DNA of 34,933 nt, from positions 1 through 34,933 of the forward strand of contig CALXLA010000025.1 of the NCBI GenBank assembly GCA_944389075.1, in the 5' to 3' direction. Positions 7,922-16,877 of this stretch are shown in pieces (position 1 is the first letter of the stretch; every line of letters begins with the position of its first letter). The position numbers and the translations under genes are program-made. The stretch is from an uncultured Spirochaetaceae bacterium. GTDB taxonomy: Bacteria; Spirochaetota; Spirochaetia; Sphaerochaetales; Sphaerochaetaceae. The notes beneath the pieces were generated by a model. That model did not search any database, was not told where the DNA came from, and was given only the letters and a program-made list of their open reading frames with translations.

Positions 7922-8171
7922 TTCGCTCAATGCAGAGCTGGAGAAGACAATACTTGAAGGCGAAGCCGGTGCAGGAATGGTCAAGGCAAAGGCAACCGGA
8001 ACAGGCAAGATCGTATCTGTCGAAGTGACAGATGAAGTCTATGCGATGGGCGACAGGAATGATATGTGTGTCCTGATTGTCTCCGCGGTGAATGCGGCTC
8101 TTGAGAAATCAAATCAGTACAGAGCGGAGAAAGGAATGTCCGCACTCAAGGACATGGGGCTTCGGATTTGA
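7872..8171 (+). CDS. ybaB: YbaB/EbfC nucleoid-associated protein
   Basis: A 99-residue protein with the family pattern: NPFNLDISKMKTMSDSLNAELEK (N-terminal helix), then GMVKAKATGTGKIVSVEVTDEVY (the beta core) and a C-terminal NAALEKSNQYRAEK helix. It forms DNA-binding dimers and is nearly always encoded between dnaX and recR. ATG 7872 follows a GAGGAGGAC ribosome site inside dnaX; an upstream in-frame ATG at 7854 lacks one. Its stop overlaps the recR start by four bases (TTGA). Confidence 0.95.
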   Translation: MINPFNLDISKMKTMSDSLNAELEKTILEGEAGAGMVKAKATGTGKIVSVEVTDEVYAMGDRNDMCVLIVSAVNAALEKSNQYRAEKGMSALKDMGLRI

Positions 8172-8758
8172 ACGCGATAGATGATCTGATAAGATTGCTG
8201 AAGAAACTTCCAGGCATGGGAGAGAAGTCGGCATCAAGGCTTGCATACCACCTCATCAAGACTGACGATAGCTACAACAAAGCGCTTGGAACAGCAATCG
8301 CCGAGATAAAGGACAGGATACATCCATGCCCTATCTGCGGTTGCTATACAGATCAGGAGATCTGCCAGTACTGTTCTTCAGAAACCAGGGACAAAACACT
8401 GCTCTGCGTAGTGGAGGAACCACAGGACGTTCTCTCCATCGCATCATCCGGTGCATATAACGGCCTATTTCATGTTCTTGGTGGCGCTATAAACCCACTC
8501 GATGGCATAGGCCCGGAATCGCTGTCATTCCCTTCCCTTATCAAGCGTATTGAGGACGGAAGCTTCAAGGAAATCATAATCGCGACAAACCCTACCGAGG
8601 AAGGCGATACCACAGCCCTGTACATCCGCCATCTGCTGAAGGGAAAGGAAGGCATCCTGCTTACGAGGCCAGCTGCCGGACTTCCTATCGGAGGAGATCT
8701 CGGCTATGCAGACAAGCTCACCCTCGCACGCTCGATGAAAGGACGGATCAGGCTATGA
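8168..8758 (+). CDS. recR: Recombination mediator RecR
   Basis: Works with RecF and RecO to load RecA at gaps. The 196-residue protein has an N-terminal HhH segment (LLKKLPGMGEKSASRLAYHL), a four-Cys zinc finger (HPCPICGCYTDQEICQYC) and a Toprim domain beginning LLCVVEEPQDV. It ends with the conserved GGDLGYADKLTLARSMKGR. It starts at TTG 8168, which overlaps the ybaB stop, so it is translationally coupled. It abuts the convergent permease gene with no gap at 8758/8759. Confidence 0.96.
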   Translation: MNAIDDLIRLLKKLPGMGEKSASRLAYHLIKTDDSYNKALGTAIAEIKDRIHPCPICGCYTDQEICQYCSSETRDKTLLCVVEEPQDVLSIASSGAYNGLFHVLGGAINPLDGIGPESLSFPSLIKRIEDGSFKEIIIATNPTEEGDTTALYIRHLLKGKEGILLTRPAAGLPIGGDLGYADKLTLARSMKGRIRL

Positions 8759-9523
8759 TCATCCCAGCCTCTCCTCTATTCCCCTTGCGATAAGCTCCAT
8801 TGAGATTCCTATGAGAAGCAGGAATACCGCAGGATAGACCGCAGGTCCCGGATGGACAAGCACAGTGCTTCTTGCATCTGCAAGCATGGAGCCCAGAGAT
8901 GGCAGCTGAGGAGGTACTCCGCACCCGAGATATGATAGAGATGCCTCAGTAAGTATCGATGATGAGAATATGGAAACGCACTGGAGAAGGAGATATGGCA
9001 ATAGATGGGGAATGATATGACTGATGAATATCCTGACCCTGCCAACTCCGAGGCACTCTGCTGCCACGGCAGGGCCTTCAGTCCTCAGCACCGCAATACG
9101 TGAATGGCACATCCTTGCGATAAACGGGATATTCCCTATCGAAAGCGCGATTACTATCTTCATTATCCCCGGTCCTGACAATGCATTGAAGAAAAGCGCG
9201 AGTATTATCGGAGGAAGGGATCTCATGCTGTCAGCCGCTGCAATGACTGATGTGGAAGGGAACTTCCTTCCAGCGAAGCCGAATGACAGCAGAAGGCCTC
9301 CAAGGGCAGAAATAAGAGTCGCAGGACATGCGACAGCGAAAGATACAAGCATACCGCTTCCGATTCTGCTGATGATGTCATGGCCCAGCGCATCAGTCCC
9401 CAGAGGATGGGAAGCGGAAGGCGGAAGGAATCTGGCATCCCTTGCAGAGTCCCCGGAAACAAGCACCGCAAATATGACGAGCACAAAAAGCATCAAAAGC
9501 CCTATCCTCAGCTTCTTCATCAC
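8759..9523 (-). CDS. ABC transporter permease, DppC/OppC type
   Basis: Inner-membrane subunit of a peptide/oligosaccharide-type importer. The 254-residue protein has a hydrophobic first segment and the family hallmark HPLGTDALGHDIISRIGSGM. The cytoplasmic coupling loop that contacts the ATPase reads AECLGVGRVRIFISHIIPHLLPYL. Several membrane helices end with ELIARGIEERLG. The start overlaps the DppB-type gene by four bases (ATGA). It is the last gene of the operon; no ATP-binding subunit follows because the next gene is convergent. Confidence 0.9.
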   Translation of the reverse strand: MMKKLRIGLLMLFVLVIFAVLVSGDSARDARFLPPSASHPLGTDALGHDIISRIGSGMLVSFAVACPATLISALGGLLLSFGFAGRKFPSTSVIAAADSMRSLPPIILALFFNALSGPGIMKIVIALSIGNIPFIARMCHSRIAVLRTEGPAVAAECLGVGRVRIFISHIIPHLLPYLLLQCVSIFSSSILTEASLSYLGCGVPPQLPSLGSMLADARSTVLVHPGPAVYPAVFLLLIGISMELIARGIEERLG

Positions 9524-10452
9524 CGCCTCCTTGTCCTTGGGTCCAATATGAAGAAAAGAAGCTCGGCGACAGCGCTCATCAATGATACAGCCAGCGCTAT
9601 GAAGATGATCAGGATCCCCGATAGAGCCGTATCTCTGGTAAGTGCCGCATCAACAAGAAGAGAGCCGATCCCCGGGATCGCGAAAATGGTTTCCGTAACT
9701 GCAGAACCGGATGCTGCGGTTGCAAAAGAACCGGCAAGTAATGAAGCAAGGACCGGGAGGGATGGCGCGAACGCGCTCTTCATTACAAGATCCTTCTTCT
9801 TCATCCCCATTGCCGCCATTGCCATAGAGAATGGTTTCGCAAGATTCTCATCAAGAGCCTTCCTGAATATCCTCAGATAAAGCGATGAATGGAGAAGAGA
9901 GAGCGTGAATGAAGGAAGGAACATCGTCCTGAGAAAACCGCTGAACGATTCCCCGATCGATATATACCCGGCAGGTGGGAAGATCTTCAGATGAACAGAG
10001 AATATCATCACAAGGAATACAGCAATCATGAAAGAAGGGAGTGACATTATCAGTATCGAGAACAACGATACGGCCTTGCCGATTTTCCTGTTCCTGACAG
10101 CGAACACCGAAAGCGGCACGGAAATCACAACAGCAAGGGCAATAGAGAAGATTGTCAGGGAAAGAGTGGCAGGGATACGGCGCATTACCGTCTCCTTGAT
10201 ATCGAGCCCATTTGCGCTTACACCCCAGTTCCCTCTTATGAATGAAACAAGAAATGAACAATAGCGGACGGGAAAAGGATCATCAAGATTCATCGATTCC
10301 CTGTACAGGGAAATCTCCTCTTCCCCTGCTTCCTCGGAAAGGAGATATGAAGAGCTGTCTCCCAATGAGAGATCCTGAAGAAGGAAGACCATGAAGGAGA
10401 CAATAAGAAGGGTAAGGAGGATTATCCCGGCTCGTCTTAGGACTCTGTACAT
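9520..10452 (-). CDS. ABC transporter permease, DppB/OppB type
   Basis: The 310-residue partner permease. The N-terminal helix (RAGIILLTLLIVSFMVFLLQDL) is followed by a periplasmic segment with DDPFPVRYCSFLVSFIRGNWGVS. The transmembrane core has six helices and the expected coupling loop, ending AAVAELLFFILDPRTRRR. The loop residues (AMAAMGMKKKDLVMKSAFAPSLP) match DppB proteins. It is 12 bases downstream of the solute-binding protein. The type family carries peptides, but neighbours with a glycosidase often carry oligosaccharides; the substrate is inferred only. Confidence 0.9.
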   Translation of the reverse strand: MYRVLRRAGIILLTLLIVSFMVFLLQDLSLGDSSSYLLSEEAGEEEISLYRESMNLDDPFPVRYCSFLVSFIRGNWGVSANGLDIKETVMRRIPATLSLTIFSIALAVVISVPLSVFAVRNRKIGKAVSLFSILIMSLPSFMIAVFLVMIFSVHLKIFPPAGYISIGESFSGFLRTMFLPSFTLSLLHSSLYLRIFRKALDENLAKPFSMAMAAMGMKKKDLVMKSAFAPSLPVLASLLAGSFATAASGSAVTETIFAIPGIGSLLVDAALTRDTALSGILIIFIALAVSLMSAVAELLFFILDPRTRRR

Positions 10453-10464
10453 AGAAGCAGGATA

Positions 10465-11937
10465 TCAGAAGGAGGCATCCCAGAAATAGATGCCATCGCC
10501 TGCGATTATCCCTTCGATCCCCGAAGATGCGGCATATATAGTCGAATAATGACCAAGGATCATAGCAGGAACATCTTCCCAGAGCTTCCGCTGGATATCA
10601 TTCCAGAGAGAGGCAGCCTCTTCTTCGGATCCTGCCTGATAAAGCTGGTCGAGAAGATCTGTCTCCGTCCATCCCGGGAATGATGGCGAAAGATAGCTCT
10701 TCATCTGAGGGAGCGTCACTTTAGTGAATGCGGAAACAGAGATGTCCCATTTCCCGGGATCCTTCCTTTCCTCAATGAACGATGCCCAGTCAAGCACTGT
10801 CACATCCGTATTCATGCCTGCATCTTCAAGCTCTGCAGAAAGAGCGAGCGCAATCTTGTCGAGGTTCGATAGATTCGATGTGAGTATCCTTACAGTCCTG
10901 CCATCATATGACGATTCCTCAAGAAGCCTCATTCCTTCCCTATCATCCTCATATCCATAAGGATCTGAGGCCATCACATGCCATTCCGCCTGATCAGGTT
11001 CCATATAGCATGTTTCCGTATCATAGCCATAATCACCATAGCAGGCCTTCATCAGTACATCACGATCTGCGATGAGGGATACAGCCATGCGGAAATCAGC
11101 ATCTGCGGAGATCCCTTCCTTCTTGTTGAAAAGAACAGCAATGGAGCCTGAATCCCCTCCCTGGATTATCGTGATATCTTTATTCCCGGACATTGAGAGG
11201 ACATCATCTGGAAGAACCATATCAATAGCATCATAAAGTCCTGTCTCAAGCCCAAGTCTTCTTGTTACGGAATCAGGCACAAACCTATATATGATTCTCC
11301 TGATCTCAGGTGTCTTATCATATTCATATGGAACATAATCATCGTAAGCCGCCAGTTCTATCGACTCGCCATATCGCCAGCTGACAACCTCGTATGGCCC
11401 TGTTCCGGGAGGTACATCCTTAAGCACCGGATCATCACTTACATAATCCGATGGGATAATCACGGCAGACTGCGGAGAGGATGCGATCATAAGAGGAAGA
11501 AGGGCAAGGCTATTGTCAGATTCCATGACTATGACATTGCCTTCGGCATGGAAACGACCATTCCCTGCAATGCGTCCTGCTGCCTGATACTTATCAAGCC
11601 ATCTGTTCATCGAAAGCACTGCATCTTCTGCATCAAGAAATGTACCATCATGGAAGCTGATACCTTCCCTGAGCATGAATGAAAGCCTGTGACCATTCTC
11701 GGACAACTCATAAGAGCTTGCAAGTTCCGGTATTATGCTCCCATCGGATGATAGCGTCAGAAGCTTTTCATAGACATTCCCTACAGCTATCATCTTTCCG
11801 GAGATAGATGAATTGACCATTACATCAAGAGTCGGAGGCTCCTGAGCCACAGCGACATCAAGAACATCATCCTTCCCATCCGCACAGGATATCAGGGAGA
11901 GAATGAGGAGTATCGGAATCAGTATCTTAGCGCGCAA
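10465..11937 (-). CDS. ABC transporter substrate-binding lipoprotein (SBP family 5)
   Basis: A 490-residue DppA/OppA-type lipoprotein. The signal peptide MRAKILIPILLILSLISC has Cys18 in a lipobox. The mature part opens with LDVAVAQEPPTLDVMVNSS and has SYELSENGHRLSFMLREGISFHDGTFLDAEDAVLSMNRW, typical of family 5. It captures ligand outside the membrane for the two downstream permeases. Its first 19 bases overlap the end of the GH4 gene, so synthesis of the binding protein and the glycosidase is coupled. That suggests the ligand may be a glycoside or a glycan fragment rather than a peptide (inference). Confidence 0.92.
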   Translation of the reverse strand: MRAKILIPILLILSLISCADGKDDVLDVAVAQEPPTLDVMVNSSISGKMIAVGNVYEKLLTLSSDGSIIPELASSYELSENGHRLSFMLREGISFHDGTFLDAEDAVLSMNRWLDKYQAAGRIAGNGRFHAEGNVIVMESDNSLALLPLMIASSPQSAVIIPSDYVSDDPVLKDVPPGTGPYEVVSWRYGESIELAAYDDYVPYEYDKTPEIRRIIYRFVPDSVTRRLGLETGLYDAIDMVLPDDVLSMSGNKDITIIQGGDSGSIAVLFNKKEGISADADFRMAVSLIADRDVLMKACYGDYGYDTETCYMEPDQAEWHVMASDPYGYEDDREGMRLLEESSYDGRTVRILTSNLSNLDKIALALSAELEDAGMNTDVTVLDWASFIEERKDPGKWDISVSAFTKVTLPQMKSYLSPSFPGWTETDLLDQLYQAGSEEEAASLWNDIQRKLWEDVPAMILGHYSTIYAASSGIEGIIAGDGIYFWDASF

Positions 11938-13262
11938 TCGACATACATCCTTTCAAAAAGCTCTTCCGCACGACCTGCATCGAGCGACATAAGAGGATCC
12001 AGCATGAAAGCCTGGAAAAGGAGGTCCTTATCCTCCCTCCATATTGCTTCGAGTGCTATATCCTGCACATTCTCGACACGTCTTACAAGCCCCTGTATGG
12101 CAATCGACGGATCTGCAGAGACGATCGGTACTATGGAATCCGCGGAAATATATCCATTGCTTTCCACTATATGGCCTTCACCAAGATAACGCACCTGACC
12201 CTTGTTCGGGATATTCACATTCGTCTTCAGCGTTCTCTCCCCAGCAAGCGAAAGGAGGATATCGACGCCTTCCTCATCAGAAGCCTTCGCAATCAGTTCT
12301 TCTGCCGTATAGACTTTATTCCGCTTGCGTATGGCTTCTTCTTTTCTATATGAATACGGAGTCCGCACAAAACCATATCTCCATATATTCTCATCGCTTG
12401 TCAGGAAGAACGGCACGAACTCCGCAAGATGTCTGTCCCCTGCCGCGCCAAGCGTACCGAAATCCCTCAGGAACAGAAGAGCGGCAAGATGATCCGAATC
12501 AAACCATTTCCCTTCTCTCACTCTTTCCCTTGCCTTTTCAGTCAGGTCTGGGAATGCATCTGGATCTGAAGCGTATCCCGAAAGGGACGGAATGATATCC
12601 TCTCCTTTGTATAAGGCCTTCGTCACGAATGTGAAATGATTGAGTCCTGAGACATCGATATCAATCTCACGCCTGTCAGGGACCGCAATCTCTTTCTTCC
12701 TGGCAATGAATTCGGCAAGATATGTCTGAGTATGGAATACTTCATGGCAGCATCCCAACGCCTTGATTCTGGGGAAAGCCTTATAAAGAGCTGCTGTGCA
12801 CAGCGTCATTGGATTCGTGTAGTTTATCACCCATGCAGAAGGACAGTATCTTTCTATTTCCCTTGCGAAATCAAAGAAAAGAGGGAGTGCCCGCCTTGCC
12901 CTCATGAGGCCTCCCGGACCTGTTGTATCGCCGACTGTCTGAAGAATGCCCACAGCCTCAGGCTCTTCAAGATCTGCCTGCCTGATTTCAATAGCACCCG
13001 GTTCTATTGCGATGATTACGAAATCTGCATCCAGGAGCCCTTCCGGGAGACTATCAGCAACAGAAACCGAGAGCTGCTTCTCCTTGCCATTGATACGGAA
13101 TATTTCAGAAGCGACTCTCTCATTGCTGAATGCAGCTTCCTTGTCTATATCATAAAGCGCGACATGCGCCATGACTTTATCCTGAAGCGTGAGATCCTTG
13201 AGAAACTGTATGGCCCAGAGCCTCGATCCTCCACCGATTATGCATACTTTGACATCCTGCAT
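11919..13262 (-). CDS. GH4 family glycosidase (NAD- and metal-dependent)
   Basis: The 447-residue protein starts with the Rossmann motif IIGGGSRLWA and carries GH4 signatures: NYTNPM at 147-152, the metal ligands Cys172-His173 (CCHEVFH) and Asn208-His209 (GLNHFTF). GH4 enzymes hydrolyse alpha- or beta-glycosides (often 6-phosphates, galactosides or galacturonides) by an oxidation-elimination route with NAD+ and Mn2+. The exact substrate is not readable here; the CHEVFH variant recalls the alpha-galactosidase/galacturonidase side of the family. A GAGAGGTGG ribosome site and a TATAAT box 22 bases upstream of the ATG mark it as operon head, followed by transporter genes. Confidence 0.88.
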   Translation of the reverse strand: MQDVKVCIIGGGSRLWAIQFLKDLTLQDKVMAHVALYDIDKEAAFSNERVASEIFRINGKEKQLSVSVADSLPEGLLDADFVIIAIEPGAIEIRQADLEEPEAVGILQTVGDTTGPGGLMRARRALPLFFDFAREIERYCPSAWVINYTNPMTLCTAALYKAFPRIKALGCCHEVFHTQTYLAEFIARKKEIAVPDRREIDIDVSGLNHFTFVTKALYKGEDIIPSLSGYASDPDAFPDLTEKARERVREGKWFDSDHLAALLFLRDFGTLGAAGDRHLAEFVPFFLTSDENIWRYGFVRTPYSYRKEEAIRKRNKVYTAEELIAKASDEEGVDILLSLAGERTLKTNVNIPNKGQVRYLGEGHIVESNGYISADSIVPIVSADPSIAIQGLVRRVENVQDIALEAIWREDKDLLFQAFMLDPLMSLDAGRAEELFERMYVDCALRY

Positions 13263-13302
13263 ATACCACCTCTCGGATGCCTATTATAGCTTTCTGAATG
13301 CG

Positions 13303-13336
13303 CAAAAAGAAAGTGCACAGGAATAATCTGCGCACT
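13303..13336 (-). terminator. Rho-independent terminator after the SDR gene
   Basis: On the minus strand AGTGCGCA pairs with TGTGCACT (13312-13336, one mismatch) and is followed by TTTCTTTTT. It lies just after the SDR stop and overlaps the region upstream of the GH4 promoter. Confidence 0.65.
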
Positions 13337-13358
13337 CCAGATCAAATCATATCCAGAC

Positions 13359-14141
13359 TCAGGGCTGCTTGCCGATATAAGCAAGGATACCGCCATCGAC
13401 ATAAAGGATATGTCCATTGACGAAGTTGGATGCATCAGATGCAAGGAATACAGCTGGTCCCTGAAGGTCCTCTGTCTTTCCCCATCTGTTTGCCGGAGTC
13501 TTTGCAAGGATGAATTCGTTGAATGGATGGCCAGGAGTCCTGAGAGGAGCTGTCTGCGGAGTTTCGATATATCCAGGTCCGATTCCATTGCACTGAATAT
13601 TGTACTGGCCATACTCAGATGCGATATTCCTCGTAAGCATCTTGAGACCGCCCTTGGCAGCAGCATATGCGCTTACAGTCTCTCTTCCGAGCTCAGACAT
13701 CATTGAGCAGATGTTGATGATCTTTCCATGACCCTGCTTGATCATGCCAGGAATAACAGCCTTCGAGACAATGAATGGCGCATTGAGGTCTACATCAATG
13801 ACCTGGCGGAACTCAGATGCCTTCATATCAAGCATAGGGATCCTCTTGATGATACCTGCATTGTTCACGAGGATATCGATCTTGCCGAAATCCTTGATGA
13901 TTGCCTCTGTTGTTGCCTGTACTGCTTCCTCATTGGTGACATCACATACATAGCCCTTGGCTTCGATGCCAGCTTCCTTGTATGCAGCGAGGCCCTTGTC
14001 TACAAGTTCCTGCTTGATATCATTGAATGCGATCTTAGCACCTGCTGTCGCAAAAGCCGATGCGATCGCGAAGCCAATGCCATAGGATGCACCTGTAACC
14101 CATGCGACCTTCCCTTCCAAAGAAAAGTCTTTCATTTCCAT
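13359..14141 (-). CDS. Short-chain dehydrogenase, gluconate 5-dehydrogenase-like
   Basis: A 260-residue classical SDR: TGASYGIG at 16-23, NNAG at 93-96, and the catalytic Ser146, Tyr159, Lys163. The C-terminal VDGGILAYIGKQP ending is typical of proteins annotated as gluconate 5-dehydrogenase, which interconvert 5-ketogluconate and gluconate. Closely related enzymes act on 2-deoxy-gluconate or KDG-type sugars, so the exact substrate is uncertain. Its ATG follows GGAGGAACGAAT. It lies 76 bases downstream of the GH63/GH37-like gene, likely in the same transcript, with a small CCTTATC/GATAAGG hairpin (14170-14188) in the gap. Confidence 0.85.
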   Translation of the reverse strand: MEMKDFSLEGKVAWVTGASYGIGFAIASAFATAGAKIAFNDIKQELVDKGLAAYKEAGIEAKGYVCDVTNEEAVQATTEAIIKDFGKIDILVNNAGIIKRIPMLDMKASEFRQVIDVDLNAPFIVSKAVIPGMIKQGHGKIINICSMMSELGRETVSAYAAAKGGLKMLTRNIASEYGQYNIQCNGIGPGYIETPQTAPLRTPGHPFNEFILAKTPANRWGKTEDLQGPAVFLASDASNFVNGHILYVDGGILAYIGKQP

Positions 14142-14217
14142 ATTCGTTCCTCCTTCAGGAATTCCATGTCCTTATCCTGATGATAAGGCACAAACTGCGC
14201 ATTTGCAACAAAGCCGC

Positions 14218-15648
14218 TCAGAGCTTGTCTATCAGCATCGAGCATTTTCCAGATGGGATCGGAAGCGTCTTCTTCTTATCCTCATCGAGAATCTGAATGG
14301 TGAAATAATAGAGCTTCTCACTCTCAAGCCTTATCTCCCATCCGCGCACATTCTTGCTGGCAAGAATCGTGATGTTGTTCTTCTTGAGAGAAAGATCCTC
14401 GATGCCCATCTCCTCCAGCGACTGCATCGTCCAGTTGACTGTCTTTCTGGGAAGCGAGATATCGAGACCGATGATGTTCTCCACCATAAGCGAGATCGTC
14501 ACAAGGCCAAGCATCGGCAGGAATCTCTTCCTGTTCTCCCCCTCAGGATATGAGGCAGCACCTTCCGCTATCGGCTTATAGAGCTCCCAGCAGTCTCCTT
14601 TTGTCTCCGCATCTGGATGGAGTGTATCAAGTATGAAATACATATGACGTATCGAACACTCACGCGCGAAGATGAATGAGCCGTAATTTATAAGGCCCTT
14701 GACGACCATGTATGTGCAGAACGGAGATACACCGCCTCTGTAGCCATTGCCATCTTCGGAGAAATACTTCGAAGAGACAGGTACGACAGGGAACGGATTG
14801 TCTGTCCCGAATTCCTTATCATCCCTGAGCTTGTCTATCAGGAATGAACCGTATTCATCATTCGGGATTTCCGCAAGAAGCGTCCAGTATGCACCGATAT
14901 GCTTGTTGCGGATTCTGTTCTTATTGTCATCAAGGTCGTAATAGAACTTATCCTCATCATCCCACATCATCGAATTGATGCGTGTCTTGATTGAGAAATA
15001 TATCCTCTTGTACCGGAAAGCCAGCTCCTTATCGTTGAGGATATCGCCGATATTCGACATATAAAGCGCGAAGATGGCAACTGCCGCATTGTAGTCTACC
15101 GTGAAAGCCGCACCTTCACGAGGCAGATTGCCAAGATGCATGGCGCTGTAAGGAACTGAATACAATCCATCCTTATCCATGAAAGAGCTCTGCATCCATG
15201 CAAAATACTTCTCAAGATAAGGTACGACATCCTTCAGTCGCTTCTTGTTGCCTATTTTATGATAGAAAGCAAACTCTACATAGCTCAGGAGAGGGAGCGT
15301 CGCGCCTTCAGGATTATCAGGGTCAAAAGCTGCTTTGCCTGCTTCCAGATCGTACTTTTCGGGTATGCGCCCGCTCTCCTCCTGTATGGAGTAGAAGAAA
15401 TCGATCATGGAATACGGACTGTAGCTCTGGTTGCTATACACAAGGAACAGAGACGACAGTGAAACATCGAACAGGTTCATCACGCTGCTCCCATTATGTG
15501 TGTAGAAACCTTCAGGAAAACGTTCGTCCTCACCGGCCTGATGCCAGATCTCATCCAGCCATACCCAGGTACGGTCGTACATATCAACAAAATCCTGATC
15601 GTAGAAATGAATGCTTGGAACTAGATCCTTTACCAATTTCTTCTCCAA
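14218..15648 (-). CDS. GH63/GH37-like (alpha/alpha)6-barrel glycoside hydrolase
   Basis: The 476-residue protein has the repetitive aromatic/helical character of (alpha/alpha)6 barrels: SYVEFAFYHKIGNKKRL, AAFTVDYNAAVAIFALYMSN, MMWDDEDKFYYD, IGAYWTLLAEIP, and CWELYKPIAEG near residue 360. These are the sort of blocks seen in trehalase and mannosylglycerate hydrolase-like GH37/GH63 proteins. The strict trehalase signatures are missing, so the substrate is unknown. There is no signal peptide, so it acts in the cytoplasm. The start is probably TTG 15648; a second TTG at 15636 has GGAGAAG before it and is an alternative. A strong promoter lies upstream. Confidence 0.6.
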   Translation of the reverse strand: MEKKLVKDLVPSIHFYDQDFVDMYDRTWVWLDEIWHQAGEDERFPEGFYTHNGSSVMNLFDVSLSSLFLVYSNQSYSPYSMIDFFYSIQEESGRIPEKYDLEAGKAAFDPDNPEGATLPLLSYVEFAFYHKIGNKKRLKDVVPYLEKYFAWMQSSFMDKDGLYSVPYSAMHLGNLPREGAAFTVDYNAAVAIFALYMSNIGDILNDKELAFRYKRIYFSIKTRINSMMWDDEDKFYYDLDDNKNRIRNKHIGAYWTLLAEIPNDEYGSFLIDKLRDDKEFGTDNPFPVVPVSSKYFSEDGNGYRGGVSPFCTYMVVKGLINYGSFIFARECSIRHMYFILDTLHPDAETKGDCWELYKPIAEGAASYPEGENRKRFLPMLGLVTISLMVENIIGLDISLPRKTVNWTMQSLEEMGIEDLSLKKNNITILASKNVRGWEIRLESEKLYYFTIQILDEDKKKTLPIPSGKCSMLIDKL

Positions 15649-15694
15649 TTCTCAAAGGAAATCCGAAGATTTTTGCCCTTAAACCGCATCATAC

Positions 15695-15723
15695 ATAATA
15701 CTTCATGGAAAGTTAGAAGTCAA
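15695..15723 (-). promoter_or_regulatory. Sigma70-type promoter of the GH63-SDR operon
   Basis: On the minus strand TTGACT (15718-15723), a 17-base spacer and TATTAT (15695-15700). The start would fall near 15688, giving a leader of about 40 bases. An A-rich stretch upstream could act as an UP element. Confidence 0.75.
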
Positions 15724-15838
15724 ATTATTTTTTTTCTTGTTTTATCGTTATATATCAAGCATTTAGATGCAACTTATTTTTATTGCGCAGGTTCCGGAAT
15801 CTCAATTCGTCGCTTTTCCGACACAATAATGCATTCTG

Positions 15839-16774
15839 TCAGACTTCTGGCCTGTACAGATTTAGTATACCCGGGAGTATTTCGCATTCGATCCAGCGGC
15901 CTTCATGCGAGAAAGCCTCACCATCGCAATGTATCTGCATGACATTCTCACTTGCCTGAAGCCTGACTTCCCGCGCATTCATATAGACAAAATGCTCTGT
16001 ATCCTTTACATGCGCACCTCTCAGGAAACACAGGACAGCGGAGATGAGCGATCCCCTTGTCACTATAGGCTTCTTGACGTACATGATATCGAATACACCA
16101 TCATCGATCTTCGCTTTCGGACCAAGAATGAATGCGGACCCCATCCGTCTGCCATTGAGTATGGAAAACTGCTGTGTATCAAGCGCAAACTCTTTCCCGT
16201 CAATCTCAACCTGAAGATGATATGGAGACGGGAAGTTCCTCAGGATTCCGAAAAAAGCCATGATATAGCTAGGCATTCCATTCAGATGCCTGTATTCCGA
16301 TGCCCGGAAATTCACCATCGGCTCAAAACCTATCCCTGTACCATTCAGGAAATACATCCCATCAGGATACTCCGGCCCTTTTGCGACCCCTACATCGACA
16401 GGCCTTGCCTTATGCGACAGAATCAGATTGACGGCCTTCTCTATATTTGCGGGAATGCCCGCGGCCCAGGCAAAGTCATTGCCTCTTCCTATTGGTATGA
16501 TTCCCATGGAAACCGAAGAGGCCTTCCTTGACTTCATAATGCCGTTGACTACCTCATTCACAGTTCCATCGCCACCTGCCGCGATGATCTCCTTATAGCC
16601 ATAGACCATGCCTTTCGCAGCAAGGCGCTCTGCATGCCCGGGATTCGATGTGTATGCGACAGTGCACTGCCTTCCCCCTGCCTTGAAAAGGTCACGGATA
16701 TCATGGGCTTTCTTCCGTCCCTTTCCTTTTGATGCATTCGGATTGATGATGAGGAGGATGTCTTTCTCGAGCAT
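15839..16774 (-). CDS. Diacylglycerol kinase-family lipid kinase
   Basis: The 311-residue protein matches the DagK/YegS fold: LLIINPNASKGKGRK at the N-terminus, the nucleotide-binding GGDGTVNEV at 67-75, and IPIGRGNDFAWAAGIP. The C-terminal beta domain contains NGTGIGFEP and the conserved MQIHCDGEAF. Such enzymes phosphorylate diacylglycerol or related lipids at the cytoplasmic membrane face and feed phosphatidic acid back into phospholipid synthesis. A TATCAT hexamer (16781-16786) is 6 bases before the ATG, so it may be leaderless. It is divergent from nagA across about 100 bases. Confidence 0.92.
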   Translation of the reverse strand: MLEKDILLIINPNASKGKGRKKAHDIRDLFKAGGRQCTVAYTSNPGHAERLAAKGMVYGYKEIIAAGGDGTVNEVVNGIMKSRKASSVSMGIIPIGRGNDFAWAAGIPANIEKAVNLILSHKARPVDVGVAKGPEYPDGMYFLNGTGIGFEPMVNFRASEYRHLNGMPSYIMAFFGILRNFPSPYHLQVEIDGKEFALDTQQFSILNGRRMGSAFILGPKAKIDDGVFDIMYVKKPIVTRGSLISAVLCFLRGAHVKDTEHFVYMNAREVRLQASENVMQIHCDGEAFSHEGRWIECEILPGILNLYRPEV

Positions 16775-16865
16775 AGAGTAATGATATCAGACAAAGCCAT
16801 ATCTTTGAATATGGTTATGGGCAATCCCATCACATCATAAGGCGTTTTCGTAAGACAAAACATGC

Positions 16866-16871
16866 TATACT
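16866..16871 (+). promoter_or_regulatory. -10 box for nagA
   Basis: TATACT ends 6 bases before the nagA ATG and no Shine-Dalgarno fits between. The -35 is weak. Confidence 0.5.
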
Positions 16872-16877
16872 CCTGAT

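Noticed and set aside
12732-13289. Long open frame opposite the GH4 gene
   Set aside because: Shadow of a strongly conserved GH4 coding sequence.
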